A stretch of 38,385 nt of DNA from Mycolicibacter acidiphilus. GTDB lineage: Bacteria; Actinomycetota; Actinomycetes; Mycobacteriales; Mycobacteriaceae. The notes beneath the pieces were generated by a model. It saw nothing but the letters and a program-made list of their open reading frames with translations, ran no database searches and had not been told where the DNA came from. The stretch is from positions 1-38,385 of the forward strand of contig NZ_JAHCLR010000009.1 in the NCBI RefSeq assembly GCF_018455725.1. The letters are read 5' to 3'. Positions 16,643 to 25,040 of the stretch are shown piece by piece (position 1 is the stretch's first letter; every line of letters starts with the position of its first letter). The position numbers and the translations under genes are program-made.

Positions 16643-18793
16643 CTACTCCGACATCCGCCAGATCGGCTGGTCGGCATCACCGGCGCTCACCGGGGTGAAC
16701 GCGCAGCCGTCGTGCAGCACGTCGTACACCGCGGCCGTGACGTACACGCCGGGTTGCGGCGCAGCGTGATGCGCCCGGTAGGCCTGGATCACCGCGCTGC
16801 CCCACATGTCGTAGACGGTCCCGGATCGGCCCACCAGTCCGCTGACCGCCTGTCCGCTGCTGACGCCGACCCGCAGGTCGAGTTCGCCGCCGGTCCGGCC
16901 GTTGAACCGTTCGATGATCCGCTGCATCTCCCGGGCGAAGTCGATACTGCGGTGCACGTTGTCCAGCCGCGGGACGGTCACCCCGCAGCTTGCCAGATAG
17001 CCGGTGTGCAGGGTGTGGATCCGTTCCACCCCAAGCGATTCCGCGGCGGAGTCGAACTGCCGCAACACGTCGTCCACGGTGGCCACCAACTCCGCGCCGG
17101 AGAGCTCGCCGGAGGTCTCGTCGAGTCCGACGATCTCGGCGTAGACGACACTCACGTCGGAGTGCTCCTGGGCGATGGTCTGCTCGCCGTCGCGGTAGCG
17201 CTGCACTACCGGTTCGGGCATCAGCGACAGCAGCAGCCTGTTGTTCTCGCTGCGCTGCGCGGTCAGTTGCTTCTCCTTGACCTGCAGGTTCCGGCTCATC
17301 TCGTTGAAAGCCCCGGTCAGATCGCCGATCTCGTCACGCGAAGTGACCGGGATCGTGACGTCGTAGTCGCCGGCGCTGATCCGCTGCGTCCCCTCGTCGA
17401 GTCGCCGGATCGGTCGCACGAACACCCGGGCAAGCAGCGCAGAGACCAGGCAGATCACGAAAATCAGTCCGGTGGTGGTCAATACGATGGTCTTGGTGAA
17501 CGACGCCACCCGCGAGAACGCCTCAGCCGTGTTCTTGGTGGCCAGGATCGACCAGTGCAGGTCGGAGTCCGGGATGTTCAGCGGTGCGTGCGCCTGCAGT
17601 TCCCGACGGCCGAGATAGCCGGTGTCGGTGATGATCCCGGCTTCGCCGCGCTGCGCGGCCCGCAGCCCGGCGCTGTTCACCGGTTGCACCAGGGTGGTGC
17701 CGCCCAGCCGAATCGCCCTGTCCACGGTGGCGCTCGGGGTGCCGGCGGCCATCGCCTCACGGCGGTAGGCCTGCGGATCCTCCAGGAACAGCCGGGAATC
17801 CGACCGCATCAGGTTGTCCGGGCCGGCCAGGTACGTCTCGGCGGTGCGGCCGACCCCGGCCTGCGCCCACCGCTTGTCGGCGGTCATGATCCGGTTGATC
17901 TTCGAGATCGGCAGCGGCAGCGCCATCACGCCGAGCGCCTTGTCCCTCACCCGGATCGGCGACACCAGCCACGCCGTGGGCAGCCCCAGCCGCGGCTGGT
18001 AAGGCTGGAAGTCGGTGATCCAGACGAAGTCGGCGGCGTTGGAGGCCTGCGCCTTCTGATAGGCCTCGCGCAGGTTGGACTCGCGGTATGGACCGGTGAT
18101 GATGTTGCTGCCCAGGTCCGGGCCCTTGCGGTAGGAATAGACGATGTTGCCGCGGGTGTCGAGCAGCAACGCGTCCTCGTATTCGAAACGCTGGACGATC
18201 TCCCGGAAGTAGCCGTTGTAGTGGGCGTTCGCCGCCGTCCAAGCGCTTCCGTCGCCGGGGTCGTCGGATTGTTTCGCTTCCTCCTTCGACTCACCGGCCG
18301 TTTCGTTGGCGGCGGCCTTCGCCCCGTAGTGCGCGTCGAGGTATTCCTGCGCGTTCGACGTCGGCAGTACGGCGTCGATGTCGAGTTCGACCCCGGTGGC
18401 CGCCTCGGTCGCCTTGACGACCCGGTCCTCGTAGTAGTCGACCACCGCCTGCCGCTGCGCGGGATCGATCGGTGCGCTCGACAGTTGGTCGAATCCGGCG
18501 GTGAACGCCCCGACCGCGTTGATGGCGGTGTCGCCGCGACTGTAGATGACCAGGGAGTTCCGCAGATCCGAGAAGAGTGTCTCCACCGCCCGTTTCTGCG
18601 CCGACCGCAGTTCGATCAGCCGGCTGTACGTCGCGTTCTCCATCGCCCGCCGCGCTGACACGTATTCGACGATGCCGATCACCGCGACCGACGCGATCGT
18701 GCACGCCAGCAGCATCACCATCACCTTGGACTGGATGCTCAGCCGGGATGTCAGCCGACGACCCCGGATGCGGTACGACTGCCCCGAACTCAC
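16643..18793 (-). CDS. membrane receptor with Cache-like sensor, HAMP and degenerate class III cyclase domain
   Basis: 716 residues. Membrane segment at about 23-45, a large extracellular sensor (46-435) with double-Cache-like features (DTRGNIVYSYRKG, AWLVSPIRVRDKALGVMALP), second membrane segment 435-458, HAMP 456-510, and a class III cyclase-homology domain (about 544-690). Catalytic positions are mostly replaced: first metal Asp is Glu553, adenine Lys is His593, second metal Asp is Thr597, transition-state Asn is Ile669; Arg673 remains. Cyclase activity is therefore unlikely. The GTG at 18793 is chosen (AAAGGA about 10 nt upstream); an in-frame ATG at 18889 would leave only 18 bp to divergent rbsK. 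Corresponds to Rv2435c. It is 4 bp from the MscS gene. Confidence 0.85.
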   Translation of the reverse strand: MSSGQSYRIRGRRLTSRLSIQSKVMVMLLACTIASVAVIGIVEYVSARRAMENATYSRLIELRSAQKRAVETLFSDLRNSLVIYSRGDTAINAVGAFTAGFDQLSSAPIDPAQRQAVVDYYEDRVVKATEAATGVELDIDAVLPTSNAQEYLDAHYGAKAAANETAGESKEEAKQSDDPGDGSAWTAANAHYNGYFREIVQRFEYEDALLLDTRGNIVYSYRKGPDLGSNIITGPYRESNLREAYQKAQASNAADFVWITDFQPYQPRLGLPTAWLVSPIRVRDKALGVMALPLPISKINRIMTADKRWAQAGVGRTAETYLAGPDNLMRSDSRLFLEDPQAYRREAMAAGTPSATVDRAIRLGGTTLVQPVNSAGLRAAQRGEAGIITDTGYLGRRELQAHAPLNIPDSDLHWSILATKNTAEAFSRVASFTKTIVLTTTGLIFVICLVSALLARVFVRPIRRLDEGTQRISAGDYDVTIPVTSRDEIGDLTGAFNEMSRNLQVKEKQLTAQRSENNRLLLSLMPEPVVQRYRDGEQTIAQEHSDVSVVYAEIVGLDETSGELSGAELVATVDDVLRQFDSAAESLGVERIHTLHTGYLASCGVTVPRLDNVHRSIDFAREMQRIIERFNGRTGGELDLRVGVSSGQAVSGLVGRSGTVYDMWGSAVIQAYRAHHAAPQPGVYVTAAVYDVLHDGCAFTPVSAGDADQPIWRMSE

Positions 18794-18894
18794 TGGCGAC
18801 TGATCCTTTCGGCGGCGTACTGCGGCGTGCTGAGGCCTACGGGTCTTCCGGTCAGCCTGACGAAGCACGCGCGCATTGTCAAAGGTCATCGGCC

Positions 18895-18900
18895 TACGCT
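18895..18900 (+). promoter_or_regulatory. -10 box, leaderless start of rbsK
   Basis: TACGCT (TANNNT) followed by exactly 7 nt and then the ATG at 18908. There is no Shine-Dalgarno between them. This is the standard mycobacterial leaderless layout. Confidence 0.55.
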
Positions 18901-18907
18901 CGACACG

Positions 18908-19756
18908 ATGACGACGCGAATCTGCGTACTGGGCAGCGTGAACTCCGACACCGTGCTGACCGTCGGCACGCTGCCGAAACCGGGTGAGACGGTGCCCGCA
19001 ACCGCGGTGTTGCACACCGCCGGCGGCAAGGGCGCTAATCAGGCGGTGGCCGCGGCGCGAGCAGGTGGGCGGGTGCGGTTCATCGGGGCGGTCGGCGACG
19101 ACGACGCCGGCGTCGCGCTGCGCGGTCATCTCGCGGCGAACGACGTCGACACCGCGGACGTGGCCACCGTGCCCGGCCCGAGCGGTTCCGCGGTGATCAC
19201 CGTCGACGCGGCCGGGGAGAACACGATCGTCGTCGCGGCCGGCGCCAACGCCGCACTGGCACCCGGCCCCGAACTGCTGCGCACCGCACTCGCCGACGCC
19301 GATGTGCTGCTGCTGCAACTGGAGATTCCGCTGCCGGCCGCGATCGCCGGCGCCCGCGCCGCCCGGGCAGCCGGGGTGATCGTCATGCTCAACGCCTCAC
19401 CGGCCGGTGTCGCGGTGGCCGAACTGGCCGCGCTGGTCGACGTCGTGGTGCTCAATAAGGGTGAGGCCGCGCACTGGGCGTGGCCGGTGGCGCATCGGGT
19501 CATCACCCTCGGTGCACGGGGCGCGCGCTACCTCGGCGGCGGGCGCGAGTTCACGGTGCCCGCGGTCACGGTGACACCGGTGGACACCTCCGGCGCCGGT
19601 GACGTGTTCGCCGGGGTCCTGGCCGCCTGCTGGCCGGACGGGCCGGAGGCGGCGATGCGGCGGGCTTGCGCCGCAGGCGCATTGGCGACGCTGACGCCCG
19701 GTGCCGGGGATTGCGCCCCGAGTGCCGCGCAGATCGACGCGGCGCTCAGCCCTTGA
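18908..19756 (+). CDS. rbsK: PfkB family sugar kinase, ribokinase-like
   Basis: 282 residues, cytosolic; ATP-dependent phosphorylation of ribose or a related sugar. PfkB signature 1 GGKGANQAVAAARAG (about 38-52) and signature 2 DTSGAGDVFAGVLAACW (about 226-242) with catalytic Asp232 are both intact. It is shorter than typical ribokinase (about 305), mainly between the two signatures. The ATG at 18908 is chosen by the domain start (ICVLGSVNSDTV) and the -10 box 7 nt upstream. Divergent from the cyclase-like receptor gene, 114 bp apart; its 3' end overlaps the convergent amidohydrolase gene by 11 bp. Position matches Rv2436. No sugar transporter is nearby. Confidence 0.87.
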   Translation: MTTRICVLGSVNSDTVLTVGTLPKPGETVPATAVLHTAGGKGANQAVAAARAGGRVRFIGAVGDDDAGVALRGHLAANDVDTADVATVPGPSGSAVITVDAAGENTIVVAAGANAALAPGPELLRTALADADVLLLQLEIPLPAAIAGARAARAAGVIVMLNASPAGVAVAELAALVDVVVLNKGEAAHWAWPVAHRVITLGARGARYLGGGREFTVPAVTVTPVDTSGAGDVFAGVLAACWPDGPEAAMRRACAAGALATLTPGAGDCAPSAAQIDAALSP

Positions 19757-20996
19757 CCAGGCGGCCGCCCTTGATGATCGCGCTGAACGCCACGTCCGGC
19801 CGGGTGATCAGCGAGATGTCCGCCACCGGGTCGCCGTCGACCAGGATCAGGTCGGCGTGCGCCCCCTCCTCGATCACCCCGAGCCGGCCCGGATAGGGGT
19901 TACGCGGCCCGGACATCGCCAGCAGTTCGCCGTTGCGAATGGTGGCCTGCTGCAACACCTCCGCCGGGGTGAACCAGCGGGTGAGCTTCGCCAGCTGGGC
20001 GCCCTGGCGGGTGGCGAGCTTCGCATCGAAGAGGGTGTCGGTGCCGAACGCGATCTTGACGCCGTGCTTGATCGCCAGCCGATAGGCGGTGTCGGTGCCG
20101 GCGAACATCTGCTTCGCCTTGGCCATGTTCGCCGGCGGCAGCGGCACCGCGTCCTCATCGTCGAGGAACGGTTGCAGACACCACCAGACGTCCTTCTCGG
20201 CGAGCAGTGCCACCGTCGCCTCGTCGGCCAACTGCCCGTGTTCGATGCAGCGGACGCCCGCGGCCACCGCGGTCTGGATCGCCTTGGGTGTGCAGGCGTG
20301 CACGGTGACGTAGGTGCCCCAGTTCTCGGCGGCCTGCACCGCGGCGTGCATCTCAGCCTCGGTGAACTGGGCGACGTCCAGTGGGTCATACGTCGATGCG
20401 CAGCCGCCGCCGGCCATCAGCTTGAGTTGGGATGCGCCGCGCCGCAACATCTCCCGGGCACCTCGCAGCACCTCGGCTTCGCCGTCGGCGATGACAGCGG
20501 CACCGATGATCTCGCTGTAGCTCAACTGGCCGGCGACTCCGCGGGGCACCTCGTGGGGCAGCCGGAAGTCGCCGTGCCCGCCGGTCTGCGAGATGAACCC
20601 GCCGGCCGGGAAGATACGCGGGCCGGCGATGGTGCCCTCGTCGATGGCCTGCTTGATGCCGAACACCGGTCCGCCGAGATCCCGGACGGTGGTGAACCCG
20701 CGCAGCAGCGTCTCGCGGGCACTGACGACCGCATGGGCGAAGACGTAACCGATCTCGGACAGCTGCGCGGTCACCGCGGGGATCGCGGTGAACGCCGCAT
20801 GCCAGTGCGCGTCGATCAGGCCGGGCAGCAACGTCTTCCCGGTTCCGTCGATCGCCCCGGACAGTGCTGTCGGGCCGGCCGGGGTCACCGACGCGATCAG
20901 CCCGTCGGCGACGGTGACGTCCATCGGCCCGGTGATCCGCCCGGCGGCACTGTCGAAGACCTTGACTCCTGTGATCGCCAGCTGCGGTGACGGCAT
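19746..20996 (-). CDS. metal-dependent amidohydrolase (imidazolonepropionase-like, COG1228 type)
   Basis: 416 residues, cytosolic TIM-barrel hydrolase. Metal-site motifs in order: LIDAHWH (HxH, about 63-69), the Lys in SQLKLMAGGG, TVHACTP, RCIEHGQL, and FGTDTLF with the catalytic Asp. The ending DLILVDGDPVADISLITRPD is the usual C-terminal beta-sandwich part of this group, which includes prolidases and carboxypeptidases. Substrate unknown. The ATG at 20996 (MPSPQLAITGVKVF) has GAGGGAG about 7 nt upstream; a longer in-frame start at 21107 would overlap the divergent aldo/keto reductase. Converges on rbsK with an 11-bp overlap. Confidence 0.85.
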   Translation of the reverse strand: MPSPQLAITGVKVFDSAAGRITGPMDVTVADGLIASVTPAGPTALSGAIDGTGKTLLPGLIDAHWHAAFTAIPAVTAQLSEIGYVFAHAVVSARETLLRGFTTVRDLGGPVFGIKQAIDEGTIAGPRIFPAGGFISQTGGHGDFRLPHEVPRGVAGQLSYSEIIGAAVIADGEAEVLRGAREMLRRGASQLKLMAGGGCASTYDPLDVAQFTEAEMHAAVQAAENWGTYVTVHACTPKAIQTAVAAGVRCIEHGQLADEATVALLAEKDVWWCLQPFLDDEDAVPLPPANMAKAKQMFAGTDTAYRLAIKHGVKIAFGTDTLFDAKLATRQGAQLAKLTRWFTPAEVLQQATIRNGELLAMSGPRNPYPGRLGVIEEGAHADLILVDGDPVADISLITRPDVAFSAIIKGGRLVKG

Positions 20997-21026
20997 CGGT
21001 GACTCCCTCGGATCGCGGTACTTCGC

Positions 21027-21056
21027 ACCGTAGCCGGTTTGTTCGCGGATTAGGGT
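21027..21056. promoter_or_regulatory. two divergent -10 boxes
   Basis: Minus strand TACGGT (21032 to 21027) lies about 30 bp before the amidohydrolase ATG at 20996; plus strand TAGGGT (21051-21056) lies 35 bp before the aldo/keto reductase ATG at 21092. Both fit TANNNT; no strong -35 is seen for either. The 95-bp gap holds nothing else. Confidence 0.35.
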
Positions 21057-21091
21057 TACCGTCACCGTCCACGTCATCCGAAGGGCCTCCA

Positions 21092-21961
21092 ATGACTCAG
21101 CAGCCACCGCTCGGCGGAACGTTCACCTTGCCCGGCGGGCCGACCGTCAACCGGATGGGTTACGGGGCGATGCAGCTGTCCGGGCCGGGTGTGTTCGGTC
21201 CGCCCGCCGATCACGACGGCGCCGTCGCGGTGCTGCGCGAGGTGATCCGGTTGGGAATCAACCACATCGACACCAGCGACTTCTACGGACCGCACGTCAC
21301 CAATCGGATCATCGCCGAAGCCCTGCACCCCTACCCCGAGGGACTGTGCCTGGTCACCAAGCTCGGGGCGATCCGCGACGCCGACGGCGGCTGGCCGACC
21401 GCGCTGGCGCCGGACCAGCTGCGACAGGGGGTCGCCGACAACCTGGCGAACCTCGGCCTGGATGCGCTCGACGTGGTGAACCTGCGCGTCGGCGGGTTCG
21501 ACCGTCCCGAACCCGGTTCGCTCGCCGCACCGTTCACCGTGCTGGCCGAGATGCAGCGGGAAGGCTTGATCCGGCAGATCGGGGTCAGCAACGTCAGTGC
21601 CGAGCAGGTCGCCGAGGCCCAGTCGATCGCACCGATCGTCTGCGTGCAGAACCACTACAACCTGGCGCACCGCGACGACGACGCCCTGATCGATTCCCTT
21701 GCCGCCCAGAGCATTGCGTATGTGCCGTTCTTCCCGCTCGGCGGGTTCACCCCGCTGCAGTCCGAGACGCTGCGGGCGGTGGCCGAGCGACTCGGCGCGG
21801 CACCGATGACGGTCGCGCTGGCGTGGCTGCTGCAGCGTTCGCCGAACATCCTGCTGATCCCGGGCACCTCGTCGGTGGCGCACCTGCACGACAACGTCGC
21901 CGCCGCCGCGCTGGTCCTGCCCGCGGATGCGCTGGTGGAGTTGGACGGCATCGCGGGGTGA
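21092..21961 (+). CDS. aldo/keto reductase, YdbC/pyridoxal-reductase-like
   Basis: 289 residues, cytosolic NADPH-dependent reductase with a TIM barrel. Of the catalytic tetrad, HIDTSDFYG gives Asp and Tyr and CLVTKLG gives Lys, but the position that is normally His reads DVVNLRV (Asn). That substitution is known in the YdbC-type branch, as far as I recall. Cofactor-binding segment LLIPGTSSVAHLHDN (about 256-270) is intact. The ATG at 21092 is preceded by a weak GAAGGG; upstream in-frame starts from 20987 overlap the divergent gene. Convergent with the lipoprotein gene, 10-bp gap. Substrate unknown. Confidence 0.86.
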   Translation: MTQQPPLGGTFTLPGGPTVNRMGYGAMQLSGPGVFGPPADHDGAVAVLREVIRLGINHIDTSDFYGPHVTNRIIAEALHPYPEGLCLVTKLGAIRDADGGWPTALAPDQLRQGVADNLANLGLDALDVVNLRVGGFDRPEPGSLAAPFTVLAEMQREGLIRQIGVSNVSAEQVAEAQSIAPIVCVQNHYNLAHRDDDALIDSLAAQSIAYVPFFPLGGFTPLQSETLRAVAERLGAAPMTVALAWLLQRSPNILLIPGTSSVAHLHDNVAAAALVLPADALVELDGIAG

Positions 21962-21971
21962 GCCGGTACCG

Positions 21972-22919
21972 TCAGCCGCAGTCGGCGAAGCGCTGTTCAA
22001 GTTGACGCTGTAGGTCGACCGCCTGCGGGTCGAGGCGATCGTCGGCGTATCGCGGCTGGCCTGCCGCGGGGTCCTGCGGGCAGCCGGGAAGGTTCAGGGA
22101 TCCCCTGAACTGGCGGCGGCTGTCGGCTCCGTGTTCGACCCACTCCAGTGTCACCGGCCGGTCCTTCGACGGTGCCAGCGTGCGCACCACCGACTCCAGA
22201 TCGGTGGCGGCGGTGTTGCGGTCAACGATGGAAACACCCAGTTCGGTGATGCGGCCGCCGTCGACGGTGACGTAATAGACCCGCAGCGGCAACCGGGCCA
22301 GCAGTTGCCGGACGGCAGTCAGCGGTTCGGCGTTCAGCGGCGGCACCACCTCCCAGATGGGCGCGTGCGTCGGATCGCCGGATCGGATGTAGACGGTCGT
22401 CACCGGGTCGCCGCTGAGGACGGCCACCGCGGCGTCCAGTGCCAGGGTGGTCTCGGTCAGTCCCCGGATCTCCAGCCGCGAGCCGCGGTCGTCACGCCGC
22501 CACTCCAGGTAGCCGTCCGGGATCCGCGTTCGCAGGTCGCGCAGCAGCCGTGCGTCACCGGCGATCTGATCCGGGTCGAGCACCGCGCCGCGTTGCACCG
22601 TCGCCGATTGAGCAACCAGGAACGATGCCGACTGCCGGTACCGATCGAAGTCGTGCTTGCGCACCGCGTTGATCCGCTCCACCGCCGCAGCGATCTGCGC
22701 CGGATCGGCATGCTCCAGGTCGACCTTCGCCCCGATCTCGGCGCCGTTCTCGAAATCGTTGACGTAGCTGACCTTCACGTCGCCGACCCCCGGCAGGCCG
22801 GTGAGCACCGCCTCCAACTGACGGGCCTGCTCACTGCGATCCGGGGCCATACACCCGGTCACGGTCAGGATCGCCACTAGCGGGACGAACAACACCCTGG
22901 TTGCACTGCGTCTGGCCAC
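21972..22919 (-). CDS. mycobacterial lipoprotein of unknown function
   Basis: 315 residues. Lipoprotein signal with lipobox LTVTGC and Cys23 as the predicted anchor. The rest is a soluble extracytoplasmic protein with several alpha/beta segments, for example VLTGLPGVGDVKVSYVNDF (about 38-56) and PLTAVRQLLARLPLRVYYVTVDG, which look like repeated small ferredoxin-like folds; no family is recognised. It starts 6 bp after nadE ends, same strand, so it is likely read from the nadE transcript. Two Cys near the C-terminus (LPGCPQDP, FADCG) could form a disulfide. Confidence 0.72.
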   Translation of the reverse strand: MARRSATRVLFVPLVAILTVTGCMAPDRSEQARQLEAVLTGLPGVGDVKVSYVNDFENGAEIGAKVDLEHADPAQIAAAVERINAVRKHDFDRYRQSASFLVAQSATVQRGAVLDPDQIAGDARLLRDLRTRIPDGYLEWRRDDRGSRLEIRGLTETTLALDAAVAVLSGDPVTTVYIRSGDPTHAPIWEVVPPLNAEPLTAVRQLLARLPLRVYYVTVDGGRITELGVSIVDRNTAATDLESVVRTLAPSKDRPVTLEWVEHGADSRRQFRGSLNLPGCPQDPAAGQPRYADDRLDPQAVDLQRQLEQRFADCG

Positions 22920-22925
22920 GGTTTG

Positions 22926-24986
22926 CTATTCCGGAATCTCGCGCTCGATCTCGTCGAGCCAGATCTTCGCCGACATGTCCGACGGCGCCCGCCAGTCACC
23001 GCGCGGTGACAGCGCACCGCCTGCGGACACCTTGGGGCCGTTGGGCAGGGCGGAGCGTTTGAACTGGCTGAACGAATAGAACCGGGCGGCAAACACTTTC
23101 AGCCAGCTGCGGATCTCCGCCAGCGGGTAGGCGCGGCGTTCGGCGGCGGGGTAGCCCGCCGGCCAGCTACCGCGGTCGGCGTCGCTCCACGCGTGCTGGG
23201 CCAGGAACGCGATCTTGGCCGGGGTGAACCCGTAGCGCAGCACGTAGAACAGTGAGAAGTCCTGCAGCGCATACGGACCGACCTTGGCCTCGCTGCTCTG
23301 CGGCTGCTCGTCGGCTCCGACCGGCACCAGTTCCGGACTGATCTCGGTGGCCAGCACCGACGCCAGCACCTGGCAGACCTCGGTGCCGAACTCCCCCGAG
23401 CCGATCACCCAGCGGATCAGGTGCTGGATCAGGGTTTTCGGCACACCGCCGTTGACGTTGTAGTGCGACATCTGATCGCCCACCCCGTAGGTGGACCAGC
23501 CCAGCGCCAGTTCGGACAGGTCGCCGGTGCCCAGCACGATCCCACCGCGCTGGTTGGCCAGCCGGAACAGGTAATCGGTGCGCAGGCCGGCCTGCACGTT
23601 CTCGAACGTGACGTCGTAGACGGCTTCGCCGCGGGCGAACGGATGCCCCATCGTGGTCAGCATGGTGTTGGCGGTGTCGCGGATGTCGATCTCGGCGAAC
23701 GTCACCCCCAGTGCCTGACTCAGCGCCGTCGCATTGGCTTTGGTGTGGTCACCGGTGGCGAAGCCCGGCATGGTGAACGCCAGAATGTCGCTGCGCGGGC
23801 GGTCCTGCCGGTCCATCGCCCGCGCGGCGACGATCAGTGCATGGGTGGAATCCAGTCCCCCGGAGACGCCGATCACCACCTTGGGGTGACCCAGCGCCCG
23901 CAGTCGCTGCTCCAGGCCGGACACCTGGATGTTGTAGGCCTCGTAGCAATCCTGTTGCAGCCGGGCCGGATTCGATGGCACGAACGGGAACCGTTCGACG
24001 TTGCGGCGCAGGCCGATGTCCCCGGTCGGCGGGTTCAGGGTGAACTCGATCCGCCGGAACTGCTCCACCGCCGCCCGATGCTGCCGCCGGTTGTCGTCAA
24101 AGGTGCCCACCCGCAACCGTTCTGAGCGCAGCACGCCGAGGTCGACGTCGGCGACCGAGCGCCGCTCGCCGCGCGGGAACCGGTCGCTGCGGGCCAGCAG
24201 GGCGCCGTTCTCCCAGATCATCGTCTGGCCGTCCCAGGCCAGGTCGGTGGTCGACTCCCCCTCCCCGGCCGCGGCGTAGACGTAGGCGGCCAGGCAGCGT
24301 GACGAGGTGGAGCGGGCCAGCAGTTCCCGATCCTCGGCACGCCCGATGGTGATCGGGCTGCCGGACAGGTTGGCCAGCACGGTCGCCCCGGCCAGCGCGG
24401 CCGTCGCACTCGGCGGGATCGGCAGGAACATGTCCTCGCAGATCTCCACGTGCACCGTGAAGCCGGGCAGGTCCGTCGCGGCGAACAACAGGTCCGGGCC
24501 GAACGGCACATCGGCACCGCCGACCAGGATCGTGCCGCGCTCGTCGGCGCCGGCAGCCATCTGGCGGCTCTCGTAGAACTCCCGGTAGGTGGGCAGATAC
24601 GACTTGGGGACCACCCCGAGGATGCGTCCGCGGTGGATGACGACGGCGGTGTTGTACACCCGGTGGCCGTAGCGCAGTGGCGCACCGACCACCAGCACCG
24701 GCAGCAGATCCGCCGATGCCGCCACCACGTCGAGCAGGGCCACCTCGACCGCCGCCAGCAGGGTGTCCTGCAGCAGGATGTCCTCGATGGAGTACCCGGA
24801 CAGGGTCAGTTCGGGGAAGACCGCCAGCGCGACACCGTCGTCGTGGCAGGTCCGGGCCACCCGCAGCACCGACGCGGCGTTGGCGGCCGGGTCGGCCAGC
24901 GTCGTGGGATGCGTGCAGGCCGCCACCCGGGCGAAGCCGTGCCGGTAGGCGTTGGAGAAATCTCGGGCCGGGGTCGACGGAGTCAT
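22926..24986 (-). CDS. nadE: glutamine-dependent NAD synthetase
   Basis: 686 residues; M. tuberculosis NadE (Rv2438c) is 679. Makes NAD from deamido-NAD with ammonia from glutamine carried through an internal tunnel. N-terminal nitrilase-type glutaminase domain with triad Glu59 (FPELTLSGYS), Lys128 (VPKSYLPTYREFYE) and Cys183 (HVEICEDMF). C-terminal synthetase domain with PP-loop SGGLDSTHA near 373 and FENVQAGLRTDYLF, LALGWSTYGVGDQMSHY. The start is uncertain: ATG at 24986 has GGGAGG but only 3 nt away; in-frame GTG at 25004 or 25010 would add six or eight residues. Together with nadD it covers the last two steps of NAD synthesis. Confidence 0.95.
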   Translation of the reverse strand: MTPSTPARDFSNAYRHGFARVAACTHPTTLADPAANAASVLRVARTCHDDGVALAVFPELTLSGYSIEDILLQDTLLAAVEVALLDVVAASADLLPVLVVGAPLRYGHRVYNTAVVIHRGRILGVVPKSYLPTYREFYESRQMAAGADERGTILVGGADVPFGPDLLFAATDLPGFTVHVEICEDMFLPIPPSATAALAGATVLANLSGSPITIGRAEDRELLARSTSSRCLAAYVYAAAGEGESTTDLAWDGQTMIWENGALLARSDRFPRGERRSVADVDLGVLRSERLRVGTFDDNRRQHRAAVEQFRRIEFTLNPPTGDIGLRRNVERFPFVPSNPARLQQDCYEAYNIQVSGLEQRLRALGHPKVVIGVSGGLDSTHALIVAARAMDRQDRPRSDILAFTMPGFATGDHTKANATALSQALGVTFAEIDIRDTANTMLTTMGHPFARGEAVYDVTFENVQAGLRTDYLFRLANQRGGIVLGTGDLSELALGWSTYGVGDQMSHYNVNGGVPKTLIQHLIRWVIGSGEFGTEVCQVLASVLATEISPELVPVGADEQPQSSEAKVGPYALQDFSLFYVLRYGFTPAKIAFLAQHAWSDADRGSWPAGYPAAERRAYPLAEIRSWLKVFAARFYSFSQFKRSALPNGPKVSAGGALSPRGDWRAPSDMSAKIWLDEIEREIPE

Positions 24987-25040
24987 AGCCCTCCCATTGT
25001 CCACGGTCACCGATCACATTCGGGTGACGATGCCACGCCG

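Noticed and set aside
16628-18658. 676-codon plus-strand frame
   Set aside because: Antisense shadow of the cyclase-like receptor gene; no recognisable domains.
18794-19318. Long N-terminal extension of the cyclase-like receptor
   Set aside because: It would run through rbsK on the opposite strand; the sequence is a codon shadow of rbsK.
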